Notes under the pieces: generated by a model | What the model saw: only the letters and a program-made list of their open reading frames with translations | Databases searched by the model: none | What the model was told of the DNA's origin: nothing | Assembly: GCF_001424545.1 (NCBI RefSeq) | Contig: NZ_LMQL01000010.1 | Location: forward strand, 238,673-302,672 | DNA from: Ramlibacter sp. Leaf400 | GTDB lineage: Bacteria > Pseudomonadota > Gammaproteobacteria > Burkholderiales > Burkholderiaceae_C | DNA: 64,000 nucleotides | Direction of reading: 5' to 3' | Translations under genes and position numbers: made by a program | In this document: piece by piece, positions 26,130 to 37,186 of the stretch | How the letters are laid out: every line of letters begins with the position of its first letter | Numbering within the stretch: position 1 is the stretch's first letter

Positions 26130-28979
26130 TTACAGCGTACGGGCGACTTCCTTGATCTCGAAGACCTCGAGCTGGTCGCCTTCCTTGATGTCGTTGTAGT
26201 TCTTCAGCTTGATACCGCACTCGAAGCCTTCCTTGACCTCGCGCACGTCGTCCTTCAGGCGCTTGAGCGACTCGATCTCGCCGGTGTAGATCACCACGTT
26301 GTCGCGCAGCAGTCGGAAGTGCGCGTTGCGGGTGACCACGCCCGACGTGACGTACGAGCCGGCCACGGTGCCGATCTTGGAAGCCACGAACACGGTGCGG
26401 ATCTCGGCCGAGCCGATGATCTCTTCGCGCTTTTCCGGCGCCAGCATCCCGGACATGGCGGCCTTCAGCTCGTCCACCGCGTCATAGATGATGTTGTAGT
26501 AGCGGATGTCGACACCGTTGCCCTCGGCCAGCTTGCGCGCACCGGCATCGGCGCGCACGTTGAAGCCGATGATCAGCGCCTTGGAGGCGATGGCCAGGTT
26601 GATGTCCGACTCGCTGATGCCGCCCACGGCCGCGTAGACCATCTGCACCTTGACCTCTTCGGTCGACAGCTTGACCAGCGACTGCGACAGCGCTTCCTGC
26701 GAACCCTGCACGTCGGCCTTGACGATGATCGGCAGCATCTTCACTTCGCCGGCGGTCATGTCCGAGAACATGTTCTCCAGCTTGGCGGCCTGCTGCTTGG
26801 CCAGCTTGGTGTTGCGGAACTTGCCGGCGCGGTACGTCGCGATCTCGCGCGCACGGCGCTCGTCGGTCAGCACCATGAACTCGTCGCCTGCCTGCGGCAC
26901 TTCGGTCAGGCCCTGGATCTCCACCGGGATCGACGGGCCGGCCGACTTGATGGTCTTGCCGTTCTCGTCGAGCATGGCGCGCACGCGGCCGTAGGTCTGG
27001 CCCGCCAGCACCACGTCGCCCACCTTCAGCGTGCCGGACTGCACCAGCACCGTGGCGACCGGGCCGCGGCCCTTGTCCAGCTGCGCTTCGATAACCAGGC
27101 CCTTGGCGGCGGCTTCCACCGGCGCCTTCAGCTCCAGCACTTCGGCCTGCAGCAGCACCTGCTCCAGCAGTTCCTCGACGCCCTGGCCGGTGAGGGCCGA
27201 GACGCTGACGAACGGCGAATCGCCGCCGTACTCCTCGGGCACCACTTCCTCGACCACCAGCTCCTGCTTGACGCGGTCGGGGTTGGCGCCGGGCTTGTCG
27301 ATCTTGTTGACCGCCACCACGATGGGGACGCCCGCCGCCTTGGCGTGCTTGACCGCCTCGCGCGTCTGCGGCATCACGCCGTCGTCGGCCGCCACCACCA
27401 GGATGACGATGTCGGTGGCCTGCGCGCCGCGGGCCCGCATGGCCGTGAAGGCCTCATGGCCCGGGGTGTCCAGGAACGAGATCACGCCGCGCGGCGTTTC
27501 CACGTGGTACGCGCCGATGTGCTGGGTGATGCCGCCGGCTTCGCCCGCCGCCACCTTGGCGCGGCGGATGTAGTCCAGCAGCGAGGTCTTGCCGTGGTCG
27601 ACGTGGCCCATGACGGTGACGACCGGGGCGCGCGGAAGCGCGTCGGCGGTGGCCTGGCCCACTTCTTCCTCGGTGAAGGCCTCGGGGTCGTCGAGCGCGG
27701 CGGTGACCGCCTTGTGGCCCATTTCCTCGACCACGATCATGGCCGTGTCCTGGTCCAGCGGCTGGTTGATGGTGACCATCTGGCCCATCTTCATCAGGGC
27801 CTTGATCACCTCGGACGCCTTGACGGCCATCTTGTGCGCCAGCTCGGCGACCGTGATGGTCTCCGGCACGTGCACTTCGATGACGCGCTGCTCGGCCTGG
27901 ACCTGCTGCGAATCGTCGCGCTGGTCGCGGTCGTTGCCGCGGCGGCCACGCGGGCCCCCACGCCAGCTGTTGCGGCCGACACCGCCCGAGGCGTCGCCGC
28001 GGGTCGGGATGGCCTTCTTCTTGGACGGATCGGCGGCCCAGCTGGAGGACAGCTTGGCCGACTTGACTTCCTTGCCCGCACCCGGGCCGGCCGGGGCGGC
28101 GCCCGGGGCGCGCGCCGTGACGGCGGGCTTGTGCAGCGTGCCCTTGGCGGCCGGCTTGGCGCCGTCACCCGGCTTGGCGACCGGCTTGGCTTCTTCCGGC
28201 TTCTTGGCGACCAGCACCTTCTTGGGCGCGGCCATCATGGCGCGGATGGCCTCGGCTTCCGCCAGGGCCTTGCGGCGGCGTTCCTCGAGGTCCTTGGCGC
28301 GGGCGGCTTCCTCGTCGGCGCGGGCCTTGGATTCGGCCTCGGCGCGCGCGCGGGCTTCCGCGGCGGCGGCCGCACGGGCAGCAGCAGCCGCGGCGGCCTC
28401 GGCGCTGGCTTCCGCCTGCGCCTGGGTCTGGGCGACCTTCTTCTGTTCCTCGTTGGCGGCGTAGGCGGCGGCGCGTTCCTCGGCCTCGCGCTCGCGGCGC
28501 TCCTGCTCTTCGCGCAGGCGGCGCTTCTCGACCAGGTCGGCCTCCTGCCGGCTGATCAGCTCGGCCTGGCGGCGCGCCTCTTCCTCGCGACGGGCCAGTT
28601 CGGCGTCGTCCTGGCGGGGCGCGGAAGGTTCGTGCAGCTCGGCTTCAGGCGCTTCGACGACGGCGGTGTCGCCGCCCTCCTCGCGCTTGACGAAAGTGCG
28701 CTTCTTGCGCACTTCCACCTGGATCGTGCGGGCCTTGCCACTGGCATCGGCCTGCTTGATCTCGCTGGTGGACTTCTTGACCAATGTGATCTTCTTTCGC
28801 TCGGGCGAGGCCGTGCCGTGGCTGGCCTGCAGGTAACCGAGCAGCTTCTGCTTGTCCGCCTCGGACAGCGCGTCGGTCGGCGCGGACTTGGCCACGCCGG
28901 CGCTGCGCAATTGCTCAAGCAGCGTCTGGGGAGATTTCTTGAGTTCGCTGGCGAACTCGGCGACGGTCGTACTGGACAT
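26130..28979 (-). CDS. infB: Translation initiation factor IF-2
   Basis: 949 residues. N-terminal IF2-N helices, a long Ala/Glu/Arg-rich linker (about 90-330) with a Pro/Ala/Lys segment, then the G domain ([40 protein letters not shown]) and C-terminal domains that bind initiator tRNA. Full length. The linker explains the very long open antisense frames here. Confidence 0.98.
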   Translation of the reverse strand: MSSTTVAEFASELKKSPQTLLEQLRSAGVAKSAPTDALSEADKQKLLGYLQASHGTASPERKKITLVKKSTSEIKQADASGKARTIQVEVRKKRTFVKREEGGDTAVVEAPEAELHEPSAPRQDDAELARREEEARRQAELISRQEADLVEKRRLREEQERREREAEERAAAYAANEEQKKVAQTQAQAEASAEAAAAAAARAAAAAEARARAEAESKARADEEAARAKDLEERRRKALAEAEAIRAMMAAPKKVLVAKKPEEAKPVAKPGDGAKPAAKGTLHKPAVTARAPGAAPAGPGAGKEVKSAKLSSSWAADPSKKKAIPTRGDASGGVGRNSWRGGPRGRRGNDRDQRDDSQQVQAEQRVIEVHVPETITVAELAHKMAVKASEVIKALMKMGQMVTINQPLDQDTAMIVVEEMGHKAVTAALDDPEAFTEEEVGQATADALPRAPVVTVMGHVDHGKTSLLDYIRRAKVAAGEAGGITQHIGAYHVETPRGVISFLDTPGHEAFTAMRARGAQATDIVILVVAADDGVMPQTREAVKHAKAAGVPIVVAVNKIDKPGANPDRVKQELVVEEVVPEEYGGDSPFVSVSALTGQGVEELLEQVLLQAEVLELKAPVEAAAKGLVIEAQLDKGRGPVATVLVQSGTLKVGDVVLAGQTYGRVRAMLDENGKTIKSAGPSIPVEIQGLTEVPQAGDEFMVLTDERRAREIATYRAGKFRNTKLAKQQAAKLENMFSDMTAGEVKMLPIIVKADVQGSQEALSQSLVKLSTEEVKVQMVYAAVGGISESDINLAIASKALIIGFNVRADAGARKLAEGNGVDIRYYNIIYDAVDELKAAMSGMLAPEKREEIIGSAEIRTVFVASKIGTVAGSYVTSGVVTRNAHFRLLRDNVVIYTGEIESLKRLKDDVREVKEGFECGIKLKNYNDIKEGDQLEVFEIKEVARTL

Positions 28980-29002
28980 ATGTTCTCGAACCCTCCATCA
29001 CG

Positions 29003-30496
29003 TCACGCTTGCGCGGTCGCACCGGAAAACCAGTGTTCGCGCGCTTTCATGATCAGGGCTTTGGCCTCGTCCGGAGACTGGCCGGTAATCTCGGTCAACT
29101 CGTCGACAGCCAGATCGGCCAGCTCGTCACGAGTCTGCACGCCGGCCTCGGCCAGCTGGGAAATCAGCTGCGGGCTGAGGCCGTCGAGGTCGCGCAGGTC
29201 CTGCGAGACTTCCTCGACGCTCTCTTCGCGCGCGATTTCCATGGTGAGCAGCGCATCCTTTGCACGGGCGCGCAGCTCATTGACGGTTTCCTCGTCGAAG
29301 GACTCGATCTCCAGCATCTCCTGGATGGGCACGTAGGCCACTTCTTCCAGGCTGGTGAAGCCCTCGACGATCAGGATGTCGGCGATTTCCTCGTCCACAT
29401 CCAGCTTTTCCATGAACAGGCTGCGCAGGCCGCTCTGTTCCTCGGCCTGCTTCTGGGCCGACTCGTTGGCGTCCATGATGTTGATCTTCCAGCCGGTGAG
29501 CTCGGAAGCCAGGCGCACGTTCTGCCCGCCGCGGCCGATGGCGATGGCGAGGTTCTCCTCGTCGACCACCACGTCCATCGCGTGCTTCTCCTCGTCCACG
29601 ACGATGGAGGTCACGTTGGCGGGCGCCAGCGCGCCGATCACGAACTGCGCCGGGTCCTCGGACCACAGCACGATGTCGACGCGCTCGCCGGCCAGCTCGT
29701 TGGTCACCGCGTTCACGCGGGTGCCGCGCACGCCGACGCAGGTGCCGATCGGGTCCACGCGCTTGTCGTGCGACAGCACGGCGATCTTGGCGCGCGAGCC
29801 GGGGTCGCGGGCGCAGCTCTTGATCTCCAGCAGGCCCTGCTCGATCTCGGGCACTTCCTGGCGGAACAGCTCGATCATGAACTCGGGCGCCGAGCGCGAC
29901 AGGATGATGGGCGCGCCACGCAGCGTCAGGTCCACCTCCATGATCATGGCCCGCACGCGGTCGCCGTTGCGCAGGTTCTCCTTGGGGATCATCTCGCCGC
30001 GGCGCAGGCGCCCTTCGACGCGGCCCGACTCCACGATGATGTCGCCCTTGTCCATGCGCTTGACCGTGCCCACGAAGATCTTGTCGCCACGCGACATGAA
30101 GTCGTTGAGCAGCATCTCGCGCTCGGCGTCGCGGATCTTCTGCAGGATCACCTGCTTGGCGGCCATGGCGCCGATGCGGCCGATGGGCAGCGAGTCGACC
30201 GGCTCCTCGATGTAGTCGCCCTCGTCCACGTCGTCCACGCGCTCGCGGGCGTCCATGAGGAGCTCCTCGGCGTCGGGGTTCTGCAGCCCCTGGCTGTCGG
30301 GCACGACCAGCCAGCGGCGGAAAGTCTCGTAGTCGCCGCTGTCACGGTCGATGGCCACGCGGATGTCCACCTCGCCCTGGTACAGCTTCTTGGTGGCCTG
30401 GGCCAGCGCCGACTCCACGGCGCCGAACACCACGTCCCGCTCCACGTTCTTCTCGCGCGAGATCGCTTCGACCAGCATCAACAATTCGCGATTCAT
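29003..30496 (-). CDS. nusA: Transcription termination/antitermination factor NusA
   Basis: 497 residues: the N-terminal RNA-polymerase-binding domain from [21 protein letters not shown]1 domain, two KH domains ([21 protein letters not shown], then [18 protein letters not shown]) and two C-terminal acidic repeats, as in gamma/betaproteobacteria. The ATG at 30496 overlaps the rimP stop as TGATG; the longer frame upstream is a shadow of rimP. Confidence 0.97.
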   Translation of the reverse strand: MNRELLMLVEAISREKNVERDVVFGAVESALAQATKKLYQGEVDIRVAIDRDSGDYETFRRWLVVPDSQGLQNPDAEELLMDARERVDDVDEGDYIEEPVDSLPIGRIGAMAAKQVILQKIRDAEREMLLNDFMSRGDKIFVGTVKRMDKGDIIVESGRVEGRLRRGEMIPKENLRNGDRVRAMIMEVDLTLRGAPIILSRSAPEFMIELFRQEVPEIEQGLLEIKSCARDPGSRAKIAVLSHDKRVDPIGTCVGVRGTRVNAVTNELAGERVDIVLWSEDPAQFVIGALAPANVTSIVVDEEKHAMDVVVDEENLAIAIGRGGQNVRLASELTGWKINIMDANESAQKQAEEQSGLRSLFMEKLDVDEEIADILIVEGFTSLEEVAYVPIQEMLEIESFDEETVNELRARAKDALLTMEIAREESVEEVSQDLRDLDGLSPQLISQLAEAGVQTRDELADLAVDELTEITGQSPDEAKALIMKAREHWFSGATAQA

Positions 30497-31062
30497 CACG
30501 ACTCTCCTGTCTGCCTGGGCCTGCGGCCCTTGAAATCCACTACCGGCGCTAGGCGCGCCTCCTTCAATTCGTCCAGCGTGAAGCCGATCGCCTGCAGCGG
30601 CGGCGGCTCCTTCTTGCGGCTCACGCGCTGCCCCGGCTTGGCCGCGGGCTCCTCGCTCCACACCAGCTGCCAGCCGCCCCCCTCGCCCCGTCCCAGCTGG
30701 CCGCGAAACTTCTTGCGGTTGGCCGACACCTGGCCGGCGCCCGCGGCGCCGACCGGCGCCTTCAGCGTGATGTCCACCAGCTCGCCGGCGAAGCGCTCGA
30801 AATCGCGCTCGCTGCGCAGCGGCCGGTCCAGCCCCGGCGAGGACACTTCCAGCCGCTTGTAGTCGACGCCCTCGACCTCCAGCGCATACTGCAGCTGGCG
30901 CGTGACCTTCTCGCAGTCCTCGACGTTCACGAAGCCTTCCTGCCCCGGCGCCCACGGCAGGTCGATCGTCACGCGCAGCAGTCCGCCGGCGGAGCGTTCA
31001 ATCTCCACCAGCTCATATCCCAGTCCGGTCACGGTTTGCTGGGCGATCTCCTGCAGCGCCAC
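30496..31062 (-). CDS. rimP: Ribosome maturation factor RimP
   Basis: About 188 residues; 30S assembly factor. [41 protein letters not shown] and [24 protein letters not shown] are family motifs; the C-terminal SH3-like part has an extra basic stretch. GTG 31062 (VALQEIAQQ) is chosen because the upstream frame runs through a T-tract hairpin and promoter. First gene of the rimP-nusA-infB-rbfA-truB-typA operon. Confidence 0.92.
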   Translation of the reverse strand: MALQEIAQQTVTGLGYELVEIERSAGGLLRVTIDLPWAPGQEGFVNVEDCEKVTRQLQYALEVEGVDYKRLEVSSPGLDRPLRSERDFERFAGELVDITLKAPVGAAGAGQVSANRKKFRGQLGRGEGGGWQLVWSEEPAAKPGQRVSRKKEPPPLQAIGFTLDELKEARLAPVVDFKGRRPRQTGES

Positions 31063-31116
31063 GGTTCTCGTCTGTTCCTTGCACCGACCAGGCCCGATGC
31101 CAAAAAGGCGACGGGC

Positions 31117-31145
31117 AAAAAAAAAGGGCCGGTGAGTACCCGCCC
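31117..31145 (-). terminator. Intrinsic terminator in the rimP leader (candidate attenuator)
   Basis: On the minus strand GGGCGGGT-ACTC-ACCGGCCC (one G-G mismatch in the stem) is followed by nine T residues. It lies downstream of a good promoter and upstream of the rimP start. It could end arfB read-through or attenuate the nusA operon. GACGGGC (31142-31148) and GCCCGTC (31110-31116) can pair instead and would break the 5' arm of the hairpin. Confidence 0.75.
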
Positions 31146-31165
31146 GTCCTGGTCGTGAAGCAAAG

Positions 31166-31194
31166 ATTGTACCGCGAGAGCGGCTTTTACGCAA
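31166..31194 (-). promoter_or_regulatory. Sigma-70 promoter of the rimP-nusA-infB operon
   Basis: On the minus strand TTGCGT (31189-31194) and TACAAT (31166-31171) are separated by exactly 17 bp. Expected transcription start near 31159, giving a leader of about 100 nt before rimP. Confidence 0.7.
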
Positions 31195-31209
31195 CTGCGA
31201 GGAGGCCGA

Positions 31210-31629
31210 TCAGCCCAGAGGATCGCGTCCCGTACGCCTGAGCTTGGCCTCGGACTGGTGGCGCTTGTCGGCCAGGCGTCGACGGCCCGCTGAAGCTGGG
31301 GGCCGCGTCGCTTTCCTCAAGTGCGGCGGCTCGGCCGTGCCGTCCACCAGCTCCTGCAGCCGCTCCCAGGCCTCGGCCCGGTTCATGTCCTGGCTGCGGT
31401 GGGTCTGGGCCTTGAGCACCACCACGCCCGCGCGGCTGATGCGCCGGTCCTGCAGCGCCAGCAGGCGGGCCTTGTGGTCGGCCGGCAGGGACGACGCCCG
31501 GATGTCGAAGCGCAGGTGGACCGCGCTGGAGACCTTGTTGACGTTCTGGCCGCCGGCGCCCTGCGCCCGCACGGCGGTGATCTCCACCTCTTCCGGCGGA
31601 ATGGGCGTGTGCCTGCGCTCCAGCGCCAT
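31210..31629 (-). CDS. arfB: Alternative ribosome-rescue hydrolase ArfB
   Basis: 139 residues, a class I release-factor-like peptidyl-tRNA hydrolase with the catalytic GGQ in RAQGAGGQNVNKVSSAVHLRF and a basic, Lys/Arg-rich tail (RRRLADKRHQSEAKLRR) that enters the empty mRNA channel. It rescues stalled ribosomes without tmRNA. The start codon follows directly on the yejF stop (TGA-ATG), so it is translated as the last gene of the yej operon. Confidence 0.95.
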   Translation of the reverse strand: MALERRHTPIPPEEVEITAVRAQGAGGQNVNKVSSAVHLRFDIRASSLPADHKARLLALQDRRISRAGVVVLKAQTHRSQDMNRAEAWERLQELVDGTAEPPHLRKATRPPASAGRRRLADKRHQSEAKLRRTGRDPLG

Positions 31630-33240
31630 TCAGGCGGCGGCGGCCACCAGGGCGCGGGTGTAGTCGTGCGAGGGCTGCCCCAGCACCTGGTCGACCGGGC
31701 CGGATTCCAGCACCTGGCCGTCCTTCATCACCAGCACGTCGTGGGCCATGGCGCGGATCACGTCCACGTCGTGGGTGATCAGCAGGTAGGCCAGGCCCTT
31801 CTCGCGCTGCAGCCGCTGCAGCAGGCCCAGCACCTGCTTCTGGATGGTGACGTCCAGTGCGCTGGTGGGCTCGTCCAGCACCAGCAGCCGGGGACCGACG
31901 ATCAGCGCCCGGGCGATCGCCAGCCGCTGGCGCTGGCCGCCGGAAAACTCGTGCGGATAGCGGTCGAGCAGGCCGGGAAACTGCTTTTCGGTCAGGCCGA
32001 CGTCCGCCAGCGCCGCCAGCACGCGCTCGCGCCGTCCGGGCGCGGCCAGCTCCGGTTCGTGCACCAGGAGGCCCTCGCCCACGATCTCCTCCACCGTCAT
32101 CCGGGGCGACAGCGAGGAGAACGGGTCCTGGAACACCACCTGCACCTGGCGCCGCGCCGCCTTGTTGGACGCGGCGTGCAGGCCCCACTGGTGGCCTACC
32201 ACTTCGAGCTCGCCACGGTGCGGCATCAGCCCCAGCGCCGCCAGCGCCAGGGTGGACTTGCCCGAACCCGACTCGCCCACCACGCCCAGCGTACGGCGCG
32301 CCGGGATGCCGAAGCTCGCGCCCTGCACGGCGATGAACTCGCCGCGGCGGAACCACCCCCGCACGCCGGGCACCGGCACCGGGTAGGCGACGCGCAGGCC
32401 GTCGGCCCGCATGACCTCGTCCTCGCCGCCCAGACCCTCGACCACGTGGCGCGCGGGACGGCTGTCGATCAGCTTCTTCGTGTAGGCGTGCTGCGGGTGG
32501 GCGAAGACGACGTTGACGCCGCCCTCCTCCACCAGGTGTCCGTTCTCCATCACGGCCACCCGGTCGGCGAACTTGCGCACCATGTTCAGGTCGTGCGTGA
32601 TCAGCAGGAGCGCCATGCCGGTCTGGCGCTGCAGGTCGTCCAGCAGCGCCAGGATCTGCACGCGCAGCGTGACGTCCAGCGCCGTGGTCGGCTCGTCCGC
32701 CAGCAGCAGCCGCGGGCGGCAGGCCAGCGCCATCGCGATCATGGCCCGCTGTCTCTGGCCGCCGGAGAGCTGGTGCGGATACGCGTGGGCGCGCCGGTGC
32801 GGCTCCGGGATGCCGGTGGCGGCCAATGCCTCCACCGCGGCCTCCCAGGCCTGGCGCCGCGACAGCGCCTGCTTGAGCTCCAGCACCTCGGCCACCTGGT
32901 CGCCCACGGTGTAGAGCGGGTTCAGCGCCGTCATCGGCTCCTGGAAGATCATGGCGATGTCGTCGCCGCGGATGCCCAGGAGCTGCCGCTCCGGCAAGGC
33001 GACCAGGTCGACCGGCGCCCCGCCCTCTTTGCCCGGCGCCAGCATCGCCGAACCGCTGACGGTGGCGTTCTGCGCCAGGCCGAGCAGCGCCAGCGCCGTC
33101 ACCGTCTTGCCCGAACCCGACTCGCCGACCAGCGCCAGCTTCTCGCCCTGGCGGATGCGCAGGTCTACGCCGTGCACCACCTCCTTGCCGCCGAAGGCGA
33201 CGCGCAGGCCGTGGACGTCCAGCAGGGGCCCGCCGCTCAT
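31630..33240 (-). CDS. yejF: Peptide ABC transporter ATP-binding protein YejF (two ATPase domains)
   Basis: 536 residues with two complete ABC domains: Walker A GESGSGKTVTA with signature LSGGQRQRAMIAMAL in the first, and GESGSGKSTLA with FSGGQRQRLAIARAL in the second. This doubled build is typical of YejF, which powers uptake of oligopeptides and microcin-like peptides. The start at 33240 overlaps the yejE stop as ATGA. Confidence 0.95.
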   Translation of the reverse strand: MSGGPLLDVHGLRVAFGGKEVVHGVDLRIRQGEKLALVGESGSGKTVTALALLGLAQNATVSGSAMLAPGKEGGAPVDLVALPERQLLGIRGDDIAMIFQEPMTALNPLYTVGDQVAEVLELKQALSRRQAWEAAVEALAATGIPEPHRRAHAYPHQLSGGQRQRAMIAMALACRPRLLLADEPTTALDVTLRVQILALLDDLQRQTGMALLLITHDLNMVRKFADRVAVMENGHLVEEGGVNVVFAHPQHAYTKKLIDSRPARHVVEGLGGEDEVMRADGLRVAYPVPVPGVRGWFRRGEFIAVQGASFGIPARRTLGVVGESGSGKSTLALAALGLMPHRGELEVVGHQWGLHAASNKAARRQVQVVFQDPFSSLSPRMTVEEIVGEGLLVHEPELAAPGRRERVLAALADVGLTEKQFPGLLDRYPHEFSGGQRQRLAIARALIVGPRLLVLDEPTSALDVTIQKQVLGLLQRLQREKGLAYLLITHDVDVIRAMAHDVLVMKDGQVLESGPVDQVLGQPSHDYTRALVAAAA

Positions 33241-34331
33241 GTGCTCGCCTTCCGAGGGTCCAGCGCATCGCGCAGCGCGTCGCCCATGAAGGTCAGCAGC
33301 AGCAAGGTGATGGAGAGCACGGCGAAGGTGGACAGCGAGATCCACCAGGCGTCCAGGTTGGCCTTGCCCTGGTTGAGCAGCTCGCCCAGAGACGGCGTGC
33401 CGGGCGGCACGCCCAGCCCCAGAAAGTCGAGCGAGGTCAGCGCCAGGATGGCAGCGCTCATGCGGAAAGGCAGGAAGGTCACCACGGGCGTCATGCTGTT
33501 GGGCAGGATGTGCCGCCACATGATGCGGCCGTTGCCCACGCCCAAGGCCCGCGCCGCCCGCACGTAGTCCATCTGCCGGTTGCGCAGGAACTCGGCCCGC
33601 ACGTAGTCGGACAGGCCCATCCAGCCGAACAGCGACAGCAGGATCAGCAGCAGCGCCACGCTGGGCGCGAACACCGCCGAGAAGATGATCAGCAGGTACA
33701 GCTCGGGCATCGAGCCCCAGATCTCGATGAAGCGCTGGAACGCCAGGTCGGTCTTGCCGCCGAAGTAGCCCTGGATCGCGCCGGTCGCCACCCCCAGCAC
33801 CACGCCGATGGCCGTCAGCGCCAGCCCGAACAGCACGCTGACCCGGAAGCCGTAGATGAGTTGCGCCAGCAGGTCGCGCCCGCGGTCGTCGCTGCCCAGC
33901 AGGTTCTCGCGCGAAGGCGCGGCCGGGTTGGGGCTGCTGGCGAAGTAGTTCAGCGTCTTGGGGCCGTAGCGGTTGGGCGGGTAGACCGCCCAGTTGCCGC
34001 CCTGGGCGAGCTTGCGCTGGATGAAAGGGTCCAGGTAGTCGGTGGGGGTGTGGAAGTCGCCGCCGAACGCAGTCTCCGGATAGTCGCGAACCAGCGGGAA
34101 GTACAGGCTGCCCTCGTAGCGCACCACCAGCGGCTTGTCGTTGGACAGCACCTCCGCGAACAGGCTGAGCACCACCAGCACCGAGAAGATCACCAGGCTG
34201 ACGAAGCCCAGGCGGTTGCGGCGAAAGCGCTGCCAGGCGCGGCGGCCGGGGCTGACGCTGACCGGCGCCTGCGCATCGCGGGCCGCGGGCTCGAGTTCCG
34301 GGGCCAGCAGGGCGTCAGTCAAGTTTGACAC
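33237..34331 (-). CDS. yejE: Peptide ABC transporter permease YejE
   Basis: 364 residues with six predicted membrane segments, a large periplasmic insert after the first (about residues 55-140) and the EAA-type cytoplasmic loop DYVRAARALGVGNGRIMWRHILPN. Overlaps the yejB 3' end by 17 bp. Confidence 0.95.
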   Translation of the reverse strand: MSNLTDALLAPELEPAARDAQAPVSVSPGRRAWQRFRRNRLGFVSLVIFSVLVVLSLFAEVLSNDKPLVVRYEGSLYFPLVRDYPETAFGGDFHTPTDYLDPFIQRKLAQGGNWAVYPPNRYGPKTLNYFASSPNPAAPSRENLLGSDDRGRDLLAQLIYGFRVSVLFGLALTAIGVVLGVATGAIQGYFGGKTDLAFQRFIEIWGSMPELYLLIIFSAVFAPSVALLLILLSLFGWMGLSDYVRAEFLRNRQMDYVRAARALGVGNGRIMWRHILPNSMTPVVTFLPFRMSAAILALTSLDFLGLGVPPGTPSLGELLNQGKANLDAWWISLSTFAVLSITLLLLTFMGDALRDALDPRKAST

Positions 34332-35349
34332 GGGGGTCCACCAGCACGTAGGAAAGGTCGCTGATCAGCTTGGTCACCAGCCCGATCAGCGTGAAGAGGT
34401 ACAGCGTGCCCAGCACCACCGGGTAGTCGCGCCGGATCACGCTCTCGTAGCTCAGCAGGCCCAGCCCGTCCAGCGAGAACAGGGTCTCGATCAAGAGCGA
34501 CCCGGTGAAGAAGGCGCCGATGAAGGCCGCCGGAAAGCCCGTGATGATGGGGATCAGCGCGTTGCGGAACACGTGCTTCCACAGCACCCGGCGCTCGTCC
34601 ATCCCCTTGGCGCGCGCCGTCAGGACGTACTGCTTGCGGATCTCTTCCAGGAAGGCGTTCTTGGTCAGCATGGCCGTGACGGCAAAGCTGCCGAACACCA
34701 TGGCCGTGACCGGCAGCGCGATGTGCCACAGGTAGTCGACCACCTTGGCGCCCACGCTCAGCTGCTCCCAGTTGGCCGAGGTCAGCCCCCGCAGCGGGAA
34801 CCACTGCAGTTGCCCGCCGAACACCACCAGCAGGGCCACGCCCAGGACGAATCCCGGGATCGCGTAGCCCACCAGCACGATCAGAGTCGTCAGGAAATCG
34901 AAGCGCGTGCCGGCCCGCACCGCCTTGGCCACGCCCAGCGGCACCGCGATCAGGTAGCTGAGGAAGAACGTCCAGAGCCCCAGGCTGATGGACACGGGCA
35001 GCTTTTCCTTCACCAGCTCCCACACGTCCTTGTGCTGGTAGAAGCTGCGGCCCAGGTCGAAGCGCGCGAACTGCCCCAGCATCTGGATAAAGCGCTCGTG
35101 GGCCGGCTTGTCGAAGCCGTAGAGCTGGCGGATCTCGGCGATGCGCTTCTCGTCGATGCCCTGGCGGCCGCGGTAGCCCGCGCCGGTGGCCGCGGCACGC
35201 TCGCCGCCGGAGTCACGGCCCTGCAGTTGCGCCACCATCTGCTCCACCGGCCCGCCCGGCACGAACTGCACGATGGCGAAGGTGACCAGCAAAACGCCCA
35301 GCAGCGTGGGCACCATGAGCAGCAGTCGCTTGAGGATGTAGGCCGTCAT
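34315..35349 (-). CDS. yejB: Peptide ABC transporter permease YejB
   Basis: 344 residues beginning MTAYILKRLLLMVPTLLGVLLVTFAIVQFVPGGP, a BPD-type permease of the DppB class, with the EAA loop YVLTARAKGMDERRVLWKHVFRNALIP. Partner of YejE. Begins 3 bp past yejA. Confidence 0.95.
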   Translation of the reverse strand: MTAYILKRLLLMVPTLLGVLLVTFAIVQFVPGGPVEQMVAQLQGRDSGGERAAATGAGYRGRQGIDEKRIAEIRQLYGFDKPAHERFIQMLGQFARFDLGRSFYQHKDVWELVKEKLPVSISLGLWTFFLSYLIAVPLGVAKAVRAGTRFDFLTTLIVLVGYAIPGFVLGVALLVVFGGQLQWFPLRGLTSANWEQLSVGAKVVDYLWHIALPVTAMVFGSFAVTAMLTKNAFLEEIRKQYVLTARAKGMDERRVLWKHVFRNALIPIITGFPAAFIGAFFTGSLLIETLFSLDGLGLLSYESVIRRDYPVVLGTLYLFTLIGLVTKLISDLSYVLVDPRVKLD

Positions 35350-35352
35350 GTT

Positions 35353-37149
35353 TCAGCGGTTCTGGGGCGACGCCCACCAGGTGGCCATGGCCCAGGTGTC
35401 GGCCTCGTAGTAAGGCGGCACCACCGGCGGCAGCACGAAGCGCTTCGCCCGGTAGCCGATGAAGAAGGCCCCGCTGAAATACTGCGGGATGGAATAATGG
35501 CCGTGCGACAGCACCCGGTCCAGGGCCCGCATGGCGGCGCTCAGCTCGGCCCGGGTCTTGGCCTGCACCACCTTCTGCAGCAGGTCGTCCACCGCCGGAT
35601 CGGCGATGCCCCAGTAGTTGGCCGAGCCGTTGGTGGTCGCCGCCCGAGAGCCGAAGTACTCGAGCAGCTCGCCGCCGGGAGCCACCATGCCGGGGATGCG
35701 CCGGGTGGTGAGCTCGAACTCGAACTTGTCCATGCGCTCCTTGCTCAGCGAGAAGTCCACCTGCCGGTAAACCCAGCCGATGCCCAGCTTGGCCAGCGCC
35801 TGCTCGAAGGGCGCGACGATGCGCACCAGCGAAGGCTGGTCGTTCAGGAACTCGATGACGAAGGGCTCGCCCTTCTCGTTGCGCAGCGCGCCGTCGCGGT
35901 AGGTCCAGCCCGCCTCGCGCAGCAGGGCCTGGGCCTCGCGCAGGTTGTCGCGCAGGCTGCGCGGCGCGTTCGTGCTGGGCGACACGGGGATGCTGCCGAA
36001 CACCTCCGGCCGCAGCTTCCCGCGCAGCGGCTCCAGCAATGCCAGTTCCTCGGGCGTGGGCGTGCCCTCGGCGTGGAAGTCGCTGTTCGGGAAGTAGCCC
36101 TGCACGCGCTTGTACAGGCCGTAGAACAGCTGCCGGTTCATCCACTCGAAGTCCATGGCCAGGGTGAGCGCCTTGCGCACCCGGATGTCCTGGAACTTGG
36201 GATTGCGCAGGTTGAACACGTAGCCCTGGAAGTCGCCCGGGTTGCGGTTCTCGAAGGTGGCCTTCTTCAGCTCGCCGCTGTCGAACTGCTTGCCCTTGTA
36301 CTGGCGCGCCCAGTTGCGCGAGGTGAACTCGCGCATGAAGTCGAACTCGCCGGACTTCAGGCCCTCGAAGCGCGCCGTGTCGTCCAGGTAGATCTTGAAG
36401 CTGATGCGGTCGAAGTTGAAATGGCCCCGGCGCACCGGCAGGTCGCGCGCCCAGTAGTTCGGGTCGCGCTGGTAGGTGATGTCGCGGCCCATGCGCGGGT
36501 TGGCGATGCGGTACGGGCCCGAGCCGATCGGCACCTCGGTCACCACCTGGTCGAAGGGCTTGCCCTTGCCCCACTCGCGGCTGAACACCGGCATGCCGCC
36601 CACCACCAGCGGCAGTTCCGGGTTGGGCGACTCGAACTCGAAGCGCACCGTGCGCTCGTCCATTGCCACCGCCTGGCGCACCTCGGCGTAGATGGTGCGG
36701 AACTGCGGCGCCGCCTCCTTGCTGATCAGCGTGCGGAAGGAGTGCACCACGTCGGCGGCCAGCACCGGCTTGCCGTCGTGGAAGCGCGCCTGCGGCCGCA
36801 GCCGGAAGGTGACCGAGCGGCCGTCCGGCGCCGGCTCCACGTCCTCGGCCAGCAGGCCGTAGGCGGTGGTGGGCTCGTCGAAGTTGCCGGACAGCAGGCT
36901 GTCGAACAGCAGCCCGCCCATGCCGTAGGGCGGCGTGCCCTTGAGCGTGAACGGGTTGAACTTGTCGAAGTTGGTCGGCCGCGTGGGCGGGACCATGCGG
37001 ATCTCGCCGCCCTTGGGCGCATTGGGATCGACGTAGGCGAAGTGGGTGAAGTCCGGCCCGTACTTGATGTCGCCGAACTGTGCGTACGCATGGGCCGCCC
37101 AGGAGGGCGCGGCCACCAGGGTCGCCAGCAGGACGAGCCAACCTTGCAT
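35353..37149 (-). CDS. yejA: Periplasmic peptide-binding protein YejA
   Basis: 598 residues, SBP family 5. The signal peptide [21 protein letters not shown] is followed by [30 protein letters not shown], typical of the family, and a C-terminal domain with [16 protein letters not shown] 37149 is chosen because it begins the signal; an earlier in-frame ATG (37188) would overlap fabI. Divergent from fabI over 37 bp. Confidence 0.94.
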   Translation of the reverse strand: MQGWLVLLATLVAAPSWAAHAYAQFGDIKYGPDFTHFAYVDPNAPKGGEIRMVPPTRPTNFDKFNPFTLKGTPPYGMGGLLFDSLLSGNFDEPTTAYGLLAEDVEPAPDGRSVTFRLRPQARFHDGKPVLAADVVHSFRTLISKEAAPQFRTIYAEVRQAVAMDERTVRFEFESPNPELPLVVGGMPVFSREWGKGKPFDQVVTEVPIGSGPYRIANPRMGRDITYQRDPNYWARDLPVRRGHFNFDRISFKIYLDDTARFEGLKSGEFDFMREFTSRNWARQYKGKQFDSGELKKATFENRNPGDFQGYVFNLRNPKFQDIRVRKALTLAMDFEWMNRQLFYGLYKRVQGYFPNSDFHAEGTPTPEELALLEPLRGKLRPEVFGSIPVSPSTNAPRSLRDNLREAQALLREAGWTYRDGALRNEKGEPFVIEFLNDQPSLVRIVAPFEQALAKLGIGWVYRQVDFSLSKERMDKFEFELTTRRIPGMVAPGGELLEYFGSRAATTNGSANYWGIADPAVDDLLQKVVQAKTRAELSAAMRALDRVLSHGHYSIPQYFSGAFFIGYRAKRFVLPPVVPPYYEADTWAMATWWASPQNR

Positions 37150-37186
37150 GAGACAATTCTGCCGACTTTTCCAACACGCAAGACGC

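Noticed and set aside
26319..29336. Plus-strand open frame of 1005 codons opposite infB and nusA
   Set aside because: Shadow of the GC-rich, Ala/Arg-rich minus-strand infB; composition is His/Arg/Gly/Leu-biased with no domain, and infB is certain.
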